Source: Hymenoscyphus infarciens (lineage: Eukaryota > Ascomycota > Leotiomycetes > Helotiales > Helotiaceae). From it: a DNA stretch of 28,539 nt. Under the pieces are notes generated by a model, which saw only the letters and a list, made by a program, of their open reading frames with translations, had not been told where the DNA came from and made no database searches. Position 1 is the first letter of the stretch, and each line of letters begins with the position of its first letter. The translations under genes and the position numbers were made by a program. Shown here in pieces: positions 10,444 through 20,494 of the stretch. Where the stretch lies: contig LLCB01000502.1 in the NCBI GenBank assembly GCA_001414345.1, positions 1-28,539 on the forward strand, read 5' to 3'.

Positions 10444-11211
10444 TCGATGGGCTCGAATTCTCTTTTTACTATTTTCAATTTTTTGTCAAGTCTACGGAGT
10501 GACATCGACATACGACGGCGAAAACGGAAAGACCACACACACACACACACACACACGAATTTATGTACATTTGGACGGCGTATATTTGGGATGGTTGGGG
10601 GTTTGCATATGGAAAAACCTGGAGTCTTCGATTTGAAATTTTACAATTGCATGGGATGTGGGATAAGACACAATTTCCTTTTCTTTACTTTGAATGGTCA
10701 CAACGCCAATTTTTGTTGGGCTGTTGCGTTTATATACTGGATTAGATCTGGGATGGGAAATTCGATAGCTTTTTATGTAAGGATAGATGAGGGCAATGTG
10801 AATGAAAGATGGTGAAGCAATTTCGAGGTTTGAGTTGAGGACTGGGGGAGATAGAAAAAAGTATGGAGGGGAATGGGAGGGGGTAAGTAGTCTTTAATGA
10901 TGAAGATGAAAACCGTGAACTGGTTGTAGGAGAGATGAATGGAATGAGAATTTTTTTCAAATTGATGTTTGAGTTCGCTATCTTTCTTTGAGGTTGTGTT
11001 GTGATATTTTGAAGAATTAGATTCAGGTTTTGGTTTTCCCTTTGGGTATTCTTGAAGCTGGGATGGTTGTAGGACAGTAGGTGAGTGCCTTGATAGTCAC
11101 GATGAAGCCTTTAATTATTGAGTTGGTAATCTTTGAAGGGTGGGAGGTGGTTTCCTGGGTTCGTACCGATTTTTTGGTTTGGGTTTTGTGTGATGGGGGC
11201 GGGAGAGGGGG
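10444..11211. other. ELL 3' flank / intergenic, no gene
   Basis: This holds the presumed 3' UTR of the ELL gene and then G/T-rich spacer DNA. Short open frames on both strands show no recognisable protein. A CA repeat lies at 10534-10556. No polyadenylation site can be assigned with confidence. Confidence 0.5.
10534..10556. repeat. (CA)n microsatellite
   Basis: A 23-bp uninterrupted alternating CA run about 90 bp after the ELL stop codon, probably inside its 3' UTR. Confidence 0.95.
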
Positions 11212-11436
11212 GGGGACGGAAAAAACGTCGGAATTTGTACCCTTAAAAATAGTCTTAAATTTAAAATAAAACCATAACATAATAATTAAAATAGATACAA
11301 CTTTGTTATATAATTAATAAGTAATTAAGCATTTATTCTAGATTTTTTTAGTAGTTTTCTAAGCTCTTCTAGATATATCATTGTAGTAATAGTGAGGTTC
11401 TGCGCAGGTGCAAATTCCGACGTTTTTTCCGTCCCC
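11212..11436. mobile_element. 225-bp MITE-like element with 30-bp terminal inverted repeats
   Basis: The left terminus 11212-11241 (GGGGACGGAAAAAACGTCGG then AATTTGTACC) is the reverse complement of the right terminus 11407-11436 with a single A/G mismatch. The 165-bp interior is very AT-rich and non-coding, while the termini keep three CpG sites. Size, long inverted termini and lack of coding capacity fit a miniature inverted-repeat transposable element. I could not see a target-site duplication: the left flank is a G run and the right flank is AAAG. Alternatives are a hairpin-forming non-coding RNA locus or the collapsed ends of a larger DNA transposon. Confidence 0.75.
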
Positions 11437-12121
11437 AAAGAAGTAGGTAAAAGTCAGAATAGCGTCTGGATGATGGATGGAGAATACCTGGAGGGGCAAG
11501 TGCGTGAGTGAGTGTGCGATGGAAACCCTAGTCTATCTTGGTAAGTGTCGTGGGATGAGGTAGGAAGCGATTCTGCTTTAGATAAGATATATCTGTCTTT
11601 TCGTCTATCTTATCTAGTTGCCTCTGTAAATTGTAGCTACGTTATTCCCAGTCTCATTTTAATGATTTTTCTACCTTAGGCAGGTATCCTCTTGTCCGCG
11701 GTGGAATGCTGACCTCCTCAAACGAGAGGTATGTATGGCTTAACACAACGGCGTCGTAAAGATGTCCGAAACTCCAGATTCAAGTATAATTAACTGATTG
11801 AGATTAAGGCTACTTTTTTGAGAAGTTTTAAGTCTAGCGTTTTCATGAGATCTTATCTTTAAGTCCCGGGATGAATGTGATAGCGATCCGCCACTCTTTT
11901 GCCGTCATGGGTCGCGCCTGCCCCAACATCAAGCACATCACGTGAGCATGTCGCACAAGCTGTAAATTTCCCCGCATTTTCTTAATAACAGCTACTTCTA
12001 ATTTATCTCAGTAAACTCAGCCGCCCAGGCTTATTAGCTTTTTTAGCTCTACTCACCAGCCACCACCCCCCTGCCTCTCTACTACCGCCTCACTCCTCTA
12101 CCCTATCTACTAATTATATCC
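11437..12121. other. Intergenic, no gene; hairpin
   Basis: Moderate-GC DNA with no convincing frame, grading into C/T-rich and then AT-rich sequence after about 12000. An 11-bp perfect inverted repeat (TAGATAAGATA at 11579-11589, TATCTTATCTA at 11606-11616) encloses a 16-nt loop. I found no tRNA or other RNA gene. Confidence 0.4.
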
Positions 12122-13014
12122 CTCTATTCTAAAAAGCTACCCTAGCGTCTAAGGGAATTTAGTAATTTTTTTAGTAAGACTAACAACTATAGCTAATTTT
12201 AAGACTATGTTTCTACCTCTTCTACTTTCTCTACTAATAATACTCTATTAAGCTTATTATATACTTTTTAGATAGAATAGAAGAAGACCTTTCTAGCTAA
12301 CTATATATAAGCTTAATAGCTTTTAAATTAGTTATAGTATACTCTTATAAAGTTAGTATAAAGTAGAGAAAAGGATTAGAGATATTAGATATAAGAGTTT
12401 TTACTTCCTTTTACCTATTATCTACTTAAACACTTCTTAATTAGACTACCTTAGGAAGTCTCTATAAACCCTAGTTTCTAGTATATTATAGAGTAAGATT
12501 AAGGCTTTCTTTTAAGCCTACCCTTATCTTAATAGCTCTTAAAACAAGCTTAATACACCGATTTTTAGATAGAGGGTTTTACTTAAGTAAAATATCTATT
12601 CTTCTCCTCTCTTATTTACTTTTTAAATAATACTTTAAATAGAAAAGTAACTTTATATTCTAATAGAGAAATACGTCTTCTATCTTATCTAGCTTATATA
12701 GTATTAATAGATAGCGTTATTACTAAGTACTTATAGAAAAGCGTTTTTATAATTTAATAGTTATTATTCTAGAATTTAATACTTGGTTTTAGTAGTTAGT
12801 ACTTTCTCTAGAGAGCTACTAGCACTATAAAAAGAAGTATTAGACATAATATAAAAATAGCTAAATTTTTATTCTATTCTTACTCTATATTATCTCGAGT
12901 TATAGTTATTAAGTTATATCTCTTTAAAGTTAAAGGCTTAACCTTATAGTTATTATTCTTACTAAAAAAATTACTAAATTCCCTTAGACCCTAGAATAAA
13001 GAAGTTAGAATAGC
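12122..13014. mobile_element. RIP-degraded DNA transposon remnant with terminal inverted repeats
   Basis: The segment 12147-12191 is the reverse complement of 12945-12989 with only about two or three mismatches, all transitions or near transitions (core GTCTAAGGGAATTTAG). Weaker inverted similarity continues outward on both sides (CTATTCTAA at 12123 and its complement near 13010) and perhaps further. The interior is extremely AT-rich with no CpA/TpG to speak of and no readable transposase. The pattern fits a TIR DNA transposon inactivated by RIP. Exact ends and target duplication are unresolved because the outer arms are diverged. Confidence 0.65.
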
Positions 13015-13119
13015 AGGGGTTAAGAGGGGTGTCTAAGCCTAATTAGTAATAGTGGTAGTAGGGGGTAGGAGAGGTTAAGCCTTAACCTCTTGCCTAAGGC
13101 TAATATCTTTATTCTAGGG
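12988..13119. repeat. About 20-bp inverted repeat pair enclosing 90 bp
   Basis: ACCCTAGAATAAAGAAGTTA at 12988 and its complement TAATATCTTTATTCTAGGG ending near 13119 pair with about two mismatches. The enclosed DNA is rich in TAAGCC/GGCTTA words. It may be a very small inverted-repeat element at the edge of the larger remnant, or part of that element's right arm. Confidence 0.5.
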
Positions 13120-13243
13120 GATGAGAGCTGAGATAACTTCTAATACCAACCTGATCGATCTCCCTCTGGACTTTTATTTCAGGCGCGAAGAAAACCATGA
13201 AACTCACGATGTGACCAAAGCTCACAAACGACTAGCCACCAAC

Positions 13244-13944
13244 ATGCCGACCAGCTTCCTCTGCCTTCCTGGCGAACTTCGCAATGTCATCTATAAGTAT
13301 CTCTTGGTGCTTCAAAAACCAGTTACATGTCGCAAACCCGAAAACATGGACCTTACCACAGGGCTCTTATGCGCGAACAACGCCGTCCATCGCGAGGCCA
13401 GCTTGACACTCTACGCCCAAAACACATTCGATTTTACCAATTGCACCTCACAGGAGGTAACGTCATTCCTCGAACAGATTGGCCCCAACAACGCAAATAG
13501 CATCCAGTCCATCCATGTCGACTTTCCCAGATTCCGCTAACTAGATTTATATGACATCGCTCTCGGGGAGGATAGTGGTAGCATTCTCGCGAAATTTGAG
13601 ACTGACTGCACGACATTGACCACTCTTACGACATCTCGGCCACGCACCACCCGTATAGTTGCAAAATTTGCTAGTCTCGATTATCCCAGGCTGGCTATTA
13701 ACGCTTTGGGACTAGTAAATTCTCACTTTAGAGCGATCGACTCCTTACAAACGATTATTGTCGAATTAGACCATGAGGATTATAGCCGTTCTTTACGAAA
13801 AGAGATGAACAAGCTTGGATGGACAATAAGGGAGGGAAATTGAATACATAATGGCTGGAGCGCGAGCATTCATTCGGTGATATCGACGATGATAGTGGTA
13901 GTCGTTATCATGGCATCAGGATACCGGCAGCTGCTACCTTTTAG
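13244..13944 (+). pseudogene. Broken F-box/2EXR-like protein gene
   Basis: From ATG 13244 the frame encodes MPTSFLCLPGELRNVIYKYL, the short F-box-like or 2EXR-like N-terminal motif common in large expanded fungal families. Next come the conserved-looking blocks GLLCANNAVHREASLTLY and VTSFLEQIGPNNANSI. A TAA at 13538-13540 interrupts it. The same frame then resumes without loss (LDLYDIALGEDSGSILAKF at 13541 onward) through FRAIDSLQTIIVELDHED and WTIREGN to a TGA at 13841-13843. A further piece in a +1 frame (13852-13944, LEREHSFGDIDDDSGSR) matches the acidic tail I expect of this family, so a frameshift lies near 13843. The first stop is explained by one C-to-T change in CAA, the RIP context. 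These proteins are of unknown function, possibly in protein-protein interaction. Confidence 0.75.
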
Positions 13945-14140
13945 CAGAAAACTTCCTACAGTACTGGTATACTCTCCCCTCCGAGAGCAGGCACCTATGT
14001 CTACAATCCACACATCGGGAGCCGACGGTAAAGCACCCTCGTCTTACAACAGCTCATCCTTTCTTACAAAATCCCTCTCAAAGACAACACCTCAAGAACC
14101 ACAAGCACACTTGCCATCCTCGATTTGTTCTTCTCTCCAC
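13945..14140. other. Spacer between two pseudogenes
   Basis: About 200 bp of moderate-GC DNA without a recognisable frame; probably the former promoter and leader of the methyltransferase that follows. Confidence 0.4.
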
Positions 14141-14759
14141 ATGACCAGTTCCAATGTGATCAGTGGATATGCAATCCACTACGAAATTCAACCCTAAGCA
14201 GGCCATCCCACGAGATGCAAAGCTATACGAGGTTATCGGTGGACGCATCACACAAACCGTAGCCGAATTCATCTTCACCAAACTCCCCCCACTCGCTCCA
14301 AATACAAGTATCAACGACTATGCCTATGGTCAAGCTTTCAGCACCGGTGAAGCCGTCAAAGTCTGTCATCCAGCTTCACTTCCGACACTCCATATCGAAG
14401 CAACGGACATCGAACCTGGTATGCTTCTTATGGCCTTGCAAGACCTCAAGAACAACCACTGGCCAGCCACAACTAGAATCAACGAAGCTCGATTTTCCCG
14501 AAGAGGAATTCGCTCACAGCATCATGAGCTTTGGGCTCCCCATAATTTCGGACCCCAAGATTGTAGCTGCTGAGGGGTGCCGCTGTTTGAAACCGGGTGT
14601 CATTTCCGTTACTACTTTTTGGGAGCAGATACCGCAGGGAGAAACGATCATGACGGCACATCGCGCCTTGCGACCTGCCGAACGAAAATTGGCGCACGGG
14701 CCGAAGCAAGGACTCAAGGAGGCAACTTGCAAGTGCGGGATTTGATGTTGAGAAGATAG
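14141..14759 (+). pseudogene. Decayed class I SAM-dependent methyltransferase gene
   Basis: Similarity is spread over three frames. A short N-terminus starts at ATG 14141 (MTSSNVISGYA). A frame shift near 14170 leads into STTKFNPKQAIPRDAKLYEV and GGRITQTVAEFIFTKLPPLA, then HIEATDIEPGML (the acidic residue and loop after strand 2). A second shift near 14480 leads into LDFPEEEFAHSIMSFGLPI and ISVTTFWEQIPQGETIM. A third near 14715 leads into VRDLMLRR, and a stop follows at 14757-14759. The layout matches fungal UbiE/COQ5-like methyltransferases of about 280 residues. The glycine-rich SAM-binding motif I expected near 14300 (DxGxGxG) is unrecognisable (NDYAYGQAFSTG). The C-terminal quarter or more is absent. 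It would have transferred a methyl group from S-adenosylmethionine to an unknown small molecule. Confidence 0.75.
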
Positions 14760-15416
14760 TACTTAGGAAAATTTCTTCTTTTATACTTGTTAATGATGTA
14801 AAGTTTTTTACGAAGGAATTGTGGGGGTCTATTGGAGAGACGAGCATGAATGGAATCAGAGGAATGAAAATGAATAAGATCACTGCATTGAAACGGTCTT
14901 GGAACGCTTAAGATTCATCTTTTTGCTGCGTTGCTATTGCTACGAAGTAAAGGCTGATACTATTGAAAGATTCTCCATAGTCTAAGTGAAATGCACCGTA
15001 GCTGAATCAAGTAGAAGCTTACCAATTTTCGATCTTTTTGGGAAAGGGAATTGTAGAAACAATTGCCTATTTAGCACAGATTCTTGAATTCGAAGAGTAA
15101 TGGGGAGCAATGATGGTTCCAGAACAGAGTAACAAGATTTCAACCTTGCAACTGTTGGCCAGCGTCGGGGACTTCCAGGTCCTGTTTGGACTCGCCCTCG
15201 CTTACCGGGCCCCGAGATTTCAGGGGGCACCCGCAAGCGAGTCCACACAGAAGGAAAGCCAATTGGACTGCACTCAAACCAACATAGGGCGAGGCCAGTG
15301 GCTTCTGGTAAAACATTCTTTGAAGCACATAAATCCATCCAGATCCAGAATTCGTTGTTGACTTGCCAACTTGATACGACAATCCACCAAGAACACTCAC
15401 TCCCTGGTGCATCAAC
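14760..15416. other. Non-coding spacer with a GC-rich hairpin
   Basis: No gene is supported on the plus strand. The long minus-strand open frame reaching from 14982 to 15848 is antisense to the flavoprotein pseudogene and is not credible. GGACTCGC at 15188-15195 and GCGAGTCC at 15237-15244 are perfect inverted repeats around a GC-rich core containing CGGGCCCCG. The region probably holds the promoter and leader of the following pseudogene. Confidence 0.5.
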
Positions 15417-16347
15417 ATGGAAGAAAATACTTTGTGTCCCGTTGACATGCTTATCATCGGTGGAGGTCCCGCTGTTTAGTAACGGCAGTTGGAGTTGCAA
15501 GGAACCAAAATACGGCGATTGTTTTCGACTCCGGCGAATATAGTGTGACACACTTTCACCTTCTCCCAACCTGGGACAACAAGTCCTCAGGAATTCAGAG
15601 CTGCAGCTCGACAGAATACGTTGGACAACTACTGTACCATCAGTTATGTAGACACCAAAATTGAGCAGGTGAAGGAGAATAAGGATGTCCTCTTCGAATT
15701 TAAAAATGGCGATGGAAGGAGTTGGGTTGGGAAAAGTCTGGTTCTGGCAACGGGGGTTCAGGATATCTTTCCAGATATCGAAGGCTATGGTGACTGCTGA
15801 GGCAAAAGCGTGTAAGGAACTTCTGCGGACTTTCCAGAGGAGTGACAAAAGCAGACCCGTACAAAATAGATTTCATTGTCTTTTCTGCCATGGTTACGAG
15901 CAGCGTGGCAGTGAATCAACAGGTGTTTTAGCCATTGGTGATGTTACCAGACTTCCCTTTGCCACCCATGTGTCACGCAATGGGCTCAGTTTGACAGAAA
16001 GGGTTACCATTTACATAAACGACAATCCCACTTTGGCTACTCAATTGGTTCCGGCACTAGGTGACAAGGCACCCGTTAGCGTTGATGACCGACGTATTAT
16101 CCGACTCGAATCAACTCCAAGGGGCATTGGGCTTACAGTACACTTTGTAGATAGAAGTAGCAAAGAGGAAGCTTTTCTTGCTCATAAACCCGCAGTTCGG
16201 CTTCGGGGCTTGCTTACGGACCCGCTCGGCCTCGATCGCTTGCCGGATAGTGATCTTAAAGTGACCCCTCCATTTGGTGAAACTATTATAGTTGGTCATG
16301 AGTACCTAATTTCTCCGAGGAATCTTTCTTCTTTGAGTAAATCCTAG
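15417..16347 (+). pseudogene. Broken thioredoxin-reductase-like FAD/NAD(P) oxidoreductase gene
   Basis: ATG 15417 opens PVDMLIIGGGPA, the FAD-binding GxGxxG Rossmann motif. The frame breaks at about 15473, consistent with loss of one base. The second frame carries VARNQNTAIVFDSGEYS and LLPTWDNK. A second shift at about 15584 leads into EFRAAARQNTLDNY and LVLATGVQDIFPDIEGYGDC, then TGA at 15798-15800. That stop fits a Trp TGG changed by one G-to-A transition. A credible intron remains at 15812-15869 (GTAAGG to TAG, 58 nt). Splicing it gives FHCLFCHGYEQRGSES with an intact CxxC redox pair and a long open frame to 16347 (VLAIGDVTRLPF, VTIYINDNP, FLAHKP, DLKVTPPFGET). The C-terminal FAD motif GD is missing, so the gene is also truncated near the AT-rich boundary. 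Relatives reduce disulfides, including the GliT type in secondary metabolism. This copy should be non-functional. Confidence 0.85.
15812..15869 (+). other. Preserved intron in the flavoprotein pseudogene
   Basis: GTAAGG donor and AAATAG acceptor, 58 nt, phase 2. Removing it joins GKSV to FHCLFC, exactly where the CxxC active-site motif begins, so the splice sites have outlived the reading frame. Confidence 0.7.
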
Positions 16348-17480
16348 AGATAAAATATTGCTCTTTCTTATAACTTTTACGACGTTCCTGGAAATCCTTA
16401 CTCTATCTACTTCATAAGTAACCCGAAAGAAGTATACTAACTCTGAGATTATATAGGCTTCGCTACTAGTGTCTAATACTATCAACGCAGGTGCTAACGT
16501 ATGTGTAGGGTTAGATTCACACGTGTAAGTAAAATTATATAGATAGAAAAATATAGAAAAGATGCTTAAGAATATATAGAGTTAAGCGGGAAAATAAAGA
16601 CGGTATAAATATCTTCTAATAAATAGGTACCTAGTAGAAAATATAAGATCTATACTAGTTTTAGATATAATAGTGCCTTTGTAGTAAATTAAGAGTTCTC
16701 TAACTCGAATTAGAGTATACTAAGACAAGTCTAACATCTCGACGAATGAATAAAATATAGTAGCTACGATATTCTAAAGCTATAAAAGTCTAAAAACGAC
16801 TAAATCGTAAAACGTTAAAATTATTACTTTTTAAGCTAAATACCTAGAATTCTATCTTCTTAATATTATTATCAACTTATAAGACTTTCTTTCTACTATA
16901 CTATTTCAGACTTAATTAACTCTTCTACTTATATTAGTATATTTATACTATTTATATTCTTACTATTGTTCTATTACTAATACTATCTTATTAAAGATAT
17001 TATTATAACTACTACTAATTAATTATTATAAGAAGATAAGAAAAGAAGATAGAGAGACTAGTAACTATCTCTTAGTATAAAGTATCGACCTCTATATAAT
17101 AAAACTAACTCTATTATAAAGATAATTCTATACGAAAAAAGTAAATATATTTTCTCGCTCTTATATTTGTTTTACTCTAGTCTTACTCTTTACTACGCTA
17201 TATATTTCTCTTTTATAATACTTTTAGTATATTAGTAAAAGTAGATTTAAATTTAGAATAGCTTTATAAAATTAGACTTCTCTTTTATAATTTAAAATTA
17301 AGTTATTTTTCAAACATTTATACTTTAAAGATACTCTAGTAGCTAATAAGAGAAAAGATAATATAAGCGGAAAATAGAAGAGATAAATCTATATATAACT
17401 TTATATCTTTTACTTAAAGCTAATTTAAAATAGTATTAAATTAATTTTACTAGCTTAAGTAAGATTTAAAGTTATATCTA
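16348..17480. other. AT-rich RIP-type DNA, unassigned
   Basis: Composition falls quickly to TA-rich DNA after about 16360 and CpA/TpG become scarce. A GC-richer patch around 16480-16530 contains an imperfect inverted repeat (CGTATGTGTAG and TTCACACGTG). No coding motif can be read on either strand. It is probably a degraded transposable element that truncated the flavoprotein gene. Confidence 0.5.
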
Positions 17481-20047
17481 TATAGTTTTAAAATAATATT
17501 AAATTACTAAAGTTTACTTACTAAATATATTATATTTTAGCTCTTTATATTTAGTATTCTTTATATTAGAAAGATTCTAGCTTTTATTTTATTAGACCTT
17601 CTATATATAGATACTCTTATTCTAAACCGTAAAGACTAATTTAGTCTTTTCTTTTCTATTAGAGTCTAATATCTATATACTTTATTCTATTTAATTTTAC
17701 TTTTATATACTTTTTCTATAGTTATTTTTATTTTAGTTATATTATATAAAAAGACTAACTTCCTTTCTACTAAAGATAGCTTACTATAATATCTTATTTA
17801 AGTATACTAGTATATCTATTTTAAATTTAATTTAGTCTAAATTTAGACTTATATAATAATAACTTTAAATAGCTATTATTCTAGAGACTTTATAAATAGT
17901 TAGTAATACTAGAGTTTAGTATCTATTAGTTAGCTAGTATAATTATCTTATTTAATATATTAATAGAAATAGAATATACTAAGTATTTCTACTACTTCTA
18001 ATAACTCTTTCTATATAAGAATTACTATATATAATTTATAAAGTTAATAATATATAGTTACTAGAACGACTTTAAAAACTATCTTCTATCTATTTTTTTA
18101 TAATATTAATATATTAAAACTAGAAGTAACTCTAGGTCTCTTCAAAGCTCTATTTCTAAGTATTAAGTACTCTATTAGAGAAATTAGTAGACTTTTCTCT
18201 AAAAAGTCTCTAACTTATAGTTATATATATTTAAGAACTAAAAGCTTTATAATAATAAAGATAAGAGTCTAGCTTCTTAATTCTTTAAAAACTAATAGAA
18301 CTTTTCTAATATAGATAAGATATAAAGTATAGTATAAGCTTTAGAAACTAGAATTTAAAGAAATAATAATTAGATTACTTAGATAGTAATAATAATAATA
18401 AAACTCTAGAACTAATAACTTAGAAATTAACTCTTCTTTACTTTTACATTCTACTCTAGACTTCTTTTATTTAAAGAACTCTATCTCTAATATCTTCTAT
18501 TCTTAATAGTTAATTATCTATTTTAAACTTAAAAGTATTCTAAATATCTACTAACTAGTAAAGAGTAAGATTATAGAAAAGATTAAACTTTTAGATAATA
18601 GTACGTTACTTATATATAAATAATAGAAGTTATTAGTATATAATATACTTCTTATAAATACTAATTATTACTATATACTTCTAATTTATAAAGCTCTTAT
18701 TTAAGAAATAACTACTAGACTTACTAGAAACTACTTTAAGCTTAGATATAAGTCTAAGTTAGGTTATATTACTTTTAAGAATAATTAGAATATAATTAAA
18801 CTTTTAAAGTTATATTTCTTAATAAGTTATAAGATAGAAGATACTTAGAATATCTTTTAAGCTTTATAGATTAGAAAAGAGTATACTAGAGAAATGTTTC
18901 TTAACTTTAGAGGTCGCTTTTTAAGTATAGCTATACTTAAGAGACGTTAGAATTATAGCTTTATTAAAATAGTAGCTAATATTCTAGCTTTAGATAAGAA
19001 ATAATACTAAAACGCTAGATTCTCGATACTAGTACTTCGGTTAAATTATCTAGTCTAGTACTAAATCTCTTATAATCTAATAGTAGATTTCTAACTATTA
19101 GTACTACTTTTAAAGTAGTATAAGAAGATAATCTTAAGCTCTTATAAAGTTACTCTGTTTTATATCTAACTCGAAGAGAGAATAAAATAGTACTTTTATT
19201 ATCTCTAGATATTTGAAAAATATAATAATATTTAGCTATAAATATATTTACACTTCTAGTTTATTTAACTATCTAAAACTATATTAACTCTAGTATAGAG
19301 CTTTACTTTCTTTACTTTCTTTTTACTTTTAGTTAAGCTAGAAGTTTTATTTAAATTTTTCGAATTAGATACGAATTAGTATACTCTCGAAGTAAACTCT
19401 TAGCTAAGATATCACTATTAACTTTAATATTTATAACTAAATACTATTTAACTCTCTTCTAAATACTCTCTAATTCTACTCTAAGAACTCTCTAATCTAT
19501 AGAACAGCTTAGACGAACTAGACTTATACTCTTTTAACGAATATAAATACTTACTTTTAATATAAATAACTAGAACAAAGTCTCTATTTATAAGTATCTA
19601 TAGACTAAGTTAGCTACGATTTAGAACTAGATAACGAAAATGATAAGATACTTATAATAATATAATATATTTATAGTATTCTAATTTAGCTCTAATAAAA
19701 ATAATATAAAGACTTAAAACGAGTCTTTTTTAAGAAAGAGAGATATAATAGCCTACTATTCTAAATAGCTAAGTTTACTTACTAGATATATATAAGATTT
19801 TAGCTCTTATATTAGCTTTTAGCTTTTAGTATTTTATATTTTCTAATTTAGAAAGATTTTAAGCTTTAGATTTTAGATCTTTTAATACTATCTAATCTCT
19901 TATATATAGCTTTCTACTCTTCTATAGTTAGAAAAGCTCTAATTTAGTCTTTTCTTCTATATTAGAGCCTAGTATTTATATACTTTATTCTACTAAATAC
20001 ACTTCTATATATCTCTTCTATAGTCGTATATATTTTATACTATTATA
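17481..20047 (+). mobile_element. Candidate RIP-degraded LTR retrotransposon with diverged LTRs
   Basis: Two diverged direct repeats at about 17481-17746 and 19744-20047 share order and wording over their whole length (for example CTAATTTAGTCTTTTCTT at 17636 and 19949, then TATATACTTTATTCTA). Each begins near TATA and ends ATTATA, as expected for TGT...ACA termini after RIP. The downstream copy is preceded by a purine tract (AAGAAAGAGAGA, 19732-19743) that would serve as polypurine tract. Between them, around 18560-19170, a plus-strand frame with stops only at likely TGG or CAA/CGA codons reads gag-like (EMFLNFRGRFLSIAILKRR near 18890-18950). No polymerase motif was found. Identity is too low for certainty. 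Confidence 0.4.
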
Positions 20048-20494
20048 AACACGTACTTTCAAAGTTAAGTTCTTTTTCTAGCTCTTTTTCTAGCTCTTTT
20101 ATTCTTAGTTCTAAACTAGTACTAAAATAGTTCTAACCTAGTTCTAAAATAGTTCTAACCTAGTTCTTAAATAGTTCTAATATAGTTCTAAACTAGTTTA
20201 GAACTGCTCTAATACTAATCTAACTCTAGATTAATCTTACTCTAAATCGAAGTCGAATTATAGTTAAATTAGAGTTAATTAAATCGAGGTTTAGTAGTAT
20301 AATACTTAAGTTTTAATATAAAACGACTAGAATAGAGTTTCTTTAATAAGTATCTACGAGCGAGGTCGGTTACGATTTAGATTCTAACTAATATCTCGCT
20401 AAATAATTATAGTAAAATAATAATTCTATAGTATCTCGATTCTACGCTAATAATATAATAAAGACTCGAGATAAGTCTTTTTCAAAAAGAGAGA
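20048..20494. other. Second diverged copy of the same element's 3' internal region, with minisatellite
   Basis: DNA at about 20330-20494 is similar to 19560-19743 (both run from an AACTAGAA/GACTAGAA start to a purine tract), and a further LTR-like start (TATAATAGCTAG) follows at 20495. Two related elements therefore appear to lie in tandem or nested arrangement. The first part contains the 11-bp minisatellite at 20106-20204. Confidence 0.4.
20106..20204. repeat. 11-bp minisatellite, 9 copies
   Basis: Nine consecutive 11-bp units start with TAGT (typically TAGTTCTAAAC, TAGTTCTAACC or TAGTTCTAAAA). The period is exactly 11 bp throughout. It lies within RIP-type DNA. Confidence 0.85.

Noticed and set aside
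11150..11180. tRNA B-box-like GGGTTCGTACC followed by a T run
   Set aside because: No matching T-arm stem, A box or acceptor stem can be formed around it.
13457..13573. Possible intron removing the TAA at 13538
   Set aside because: A GTAACG donor and a GCTAAC branch-like word exist, but splicing would delete the conserved-looking VTSFLEQIGPNNANSI block, and the nearest acceptor TAG is too close to the branch site.
14982..15848. 288-codon minus-strand open frame
   Set aside because: It is antisense to the thioredoxin-reductase-like pseudogene, whose plus-strand motifs (GGGPA, LATG, GYGDC) are clear. The minus-strand translation shows no domain.
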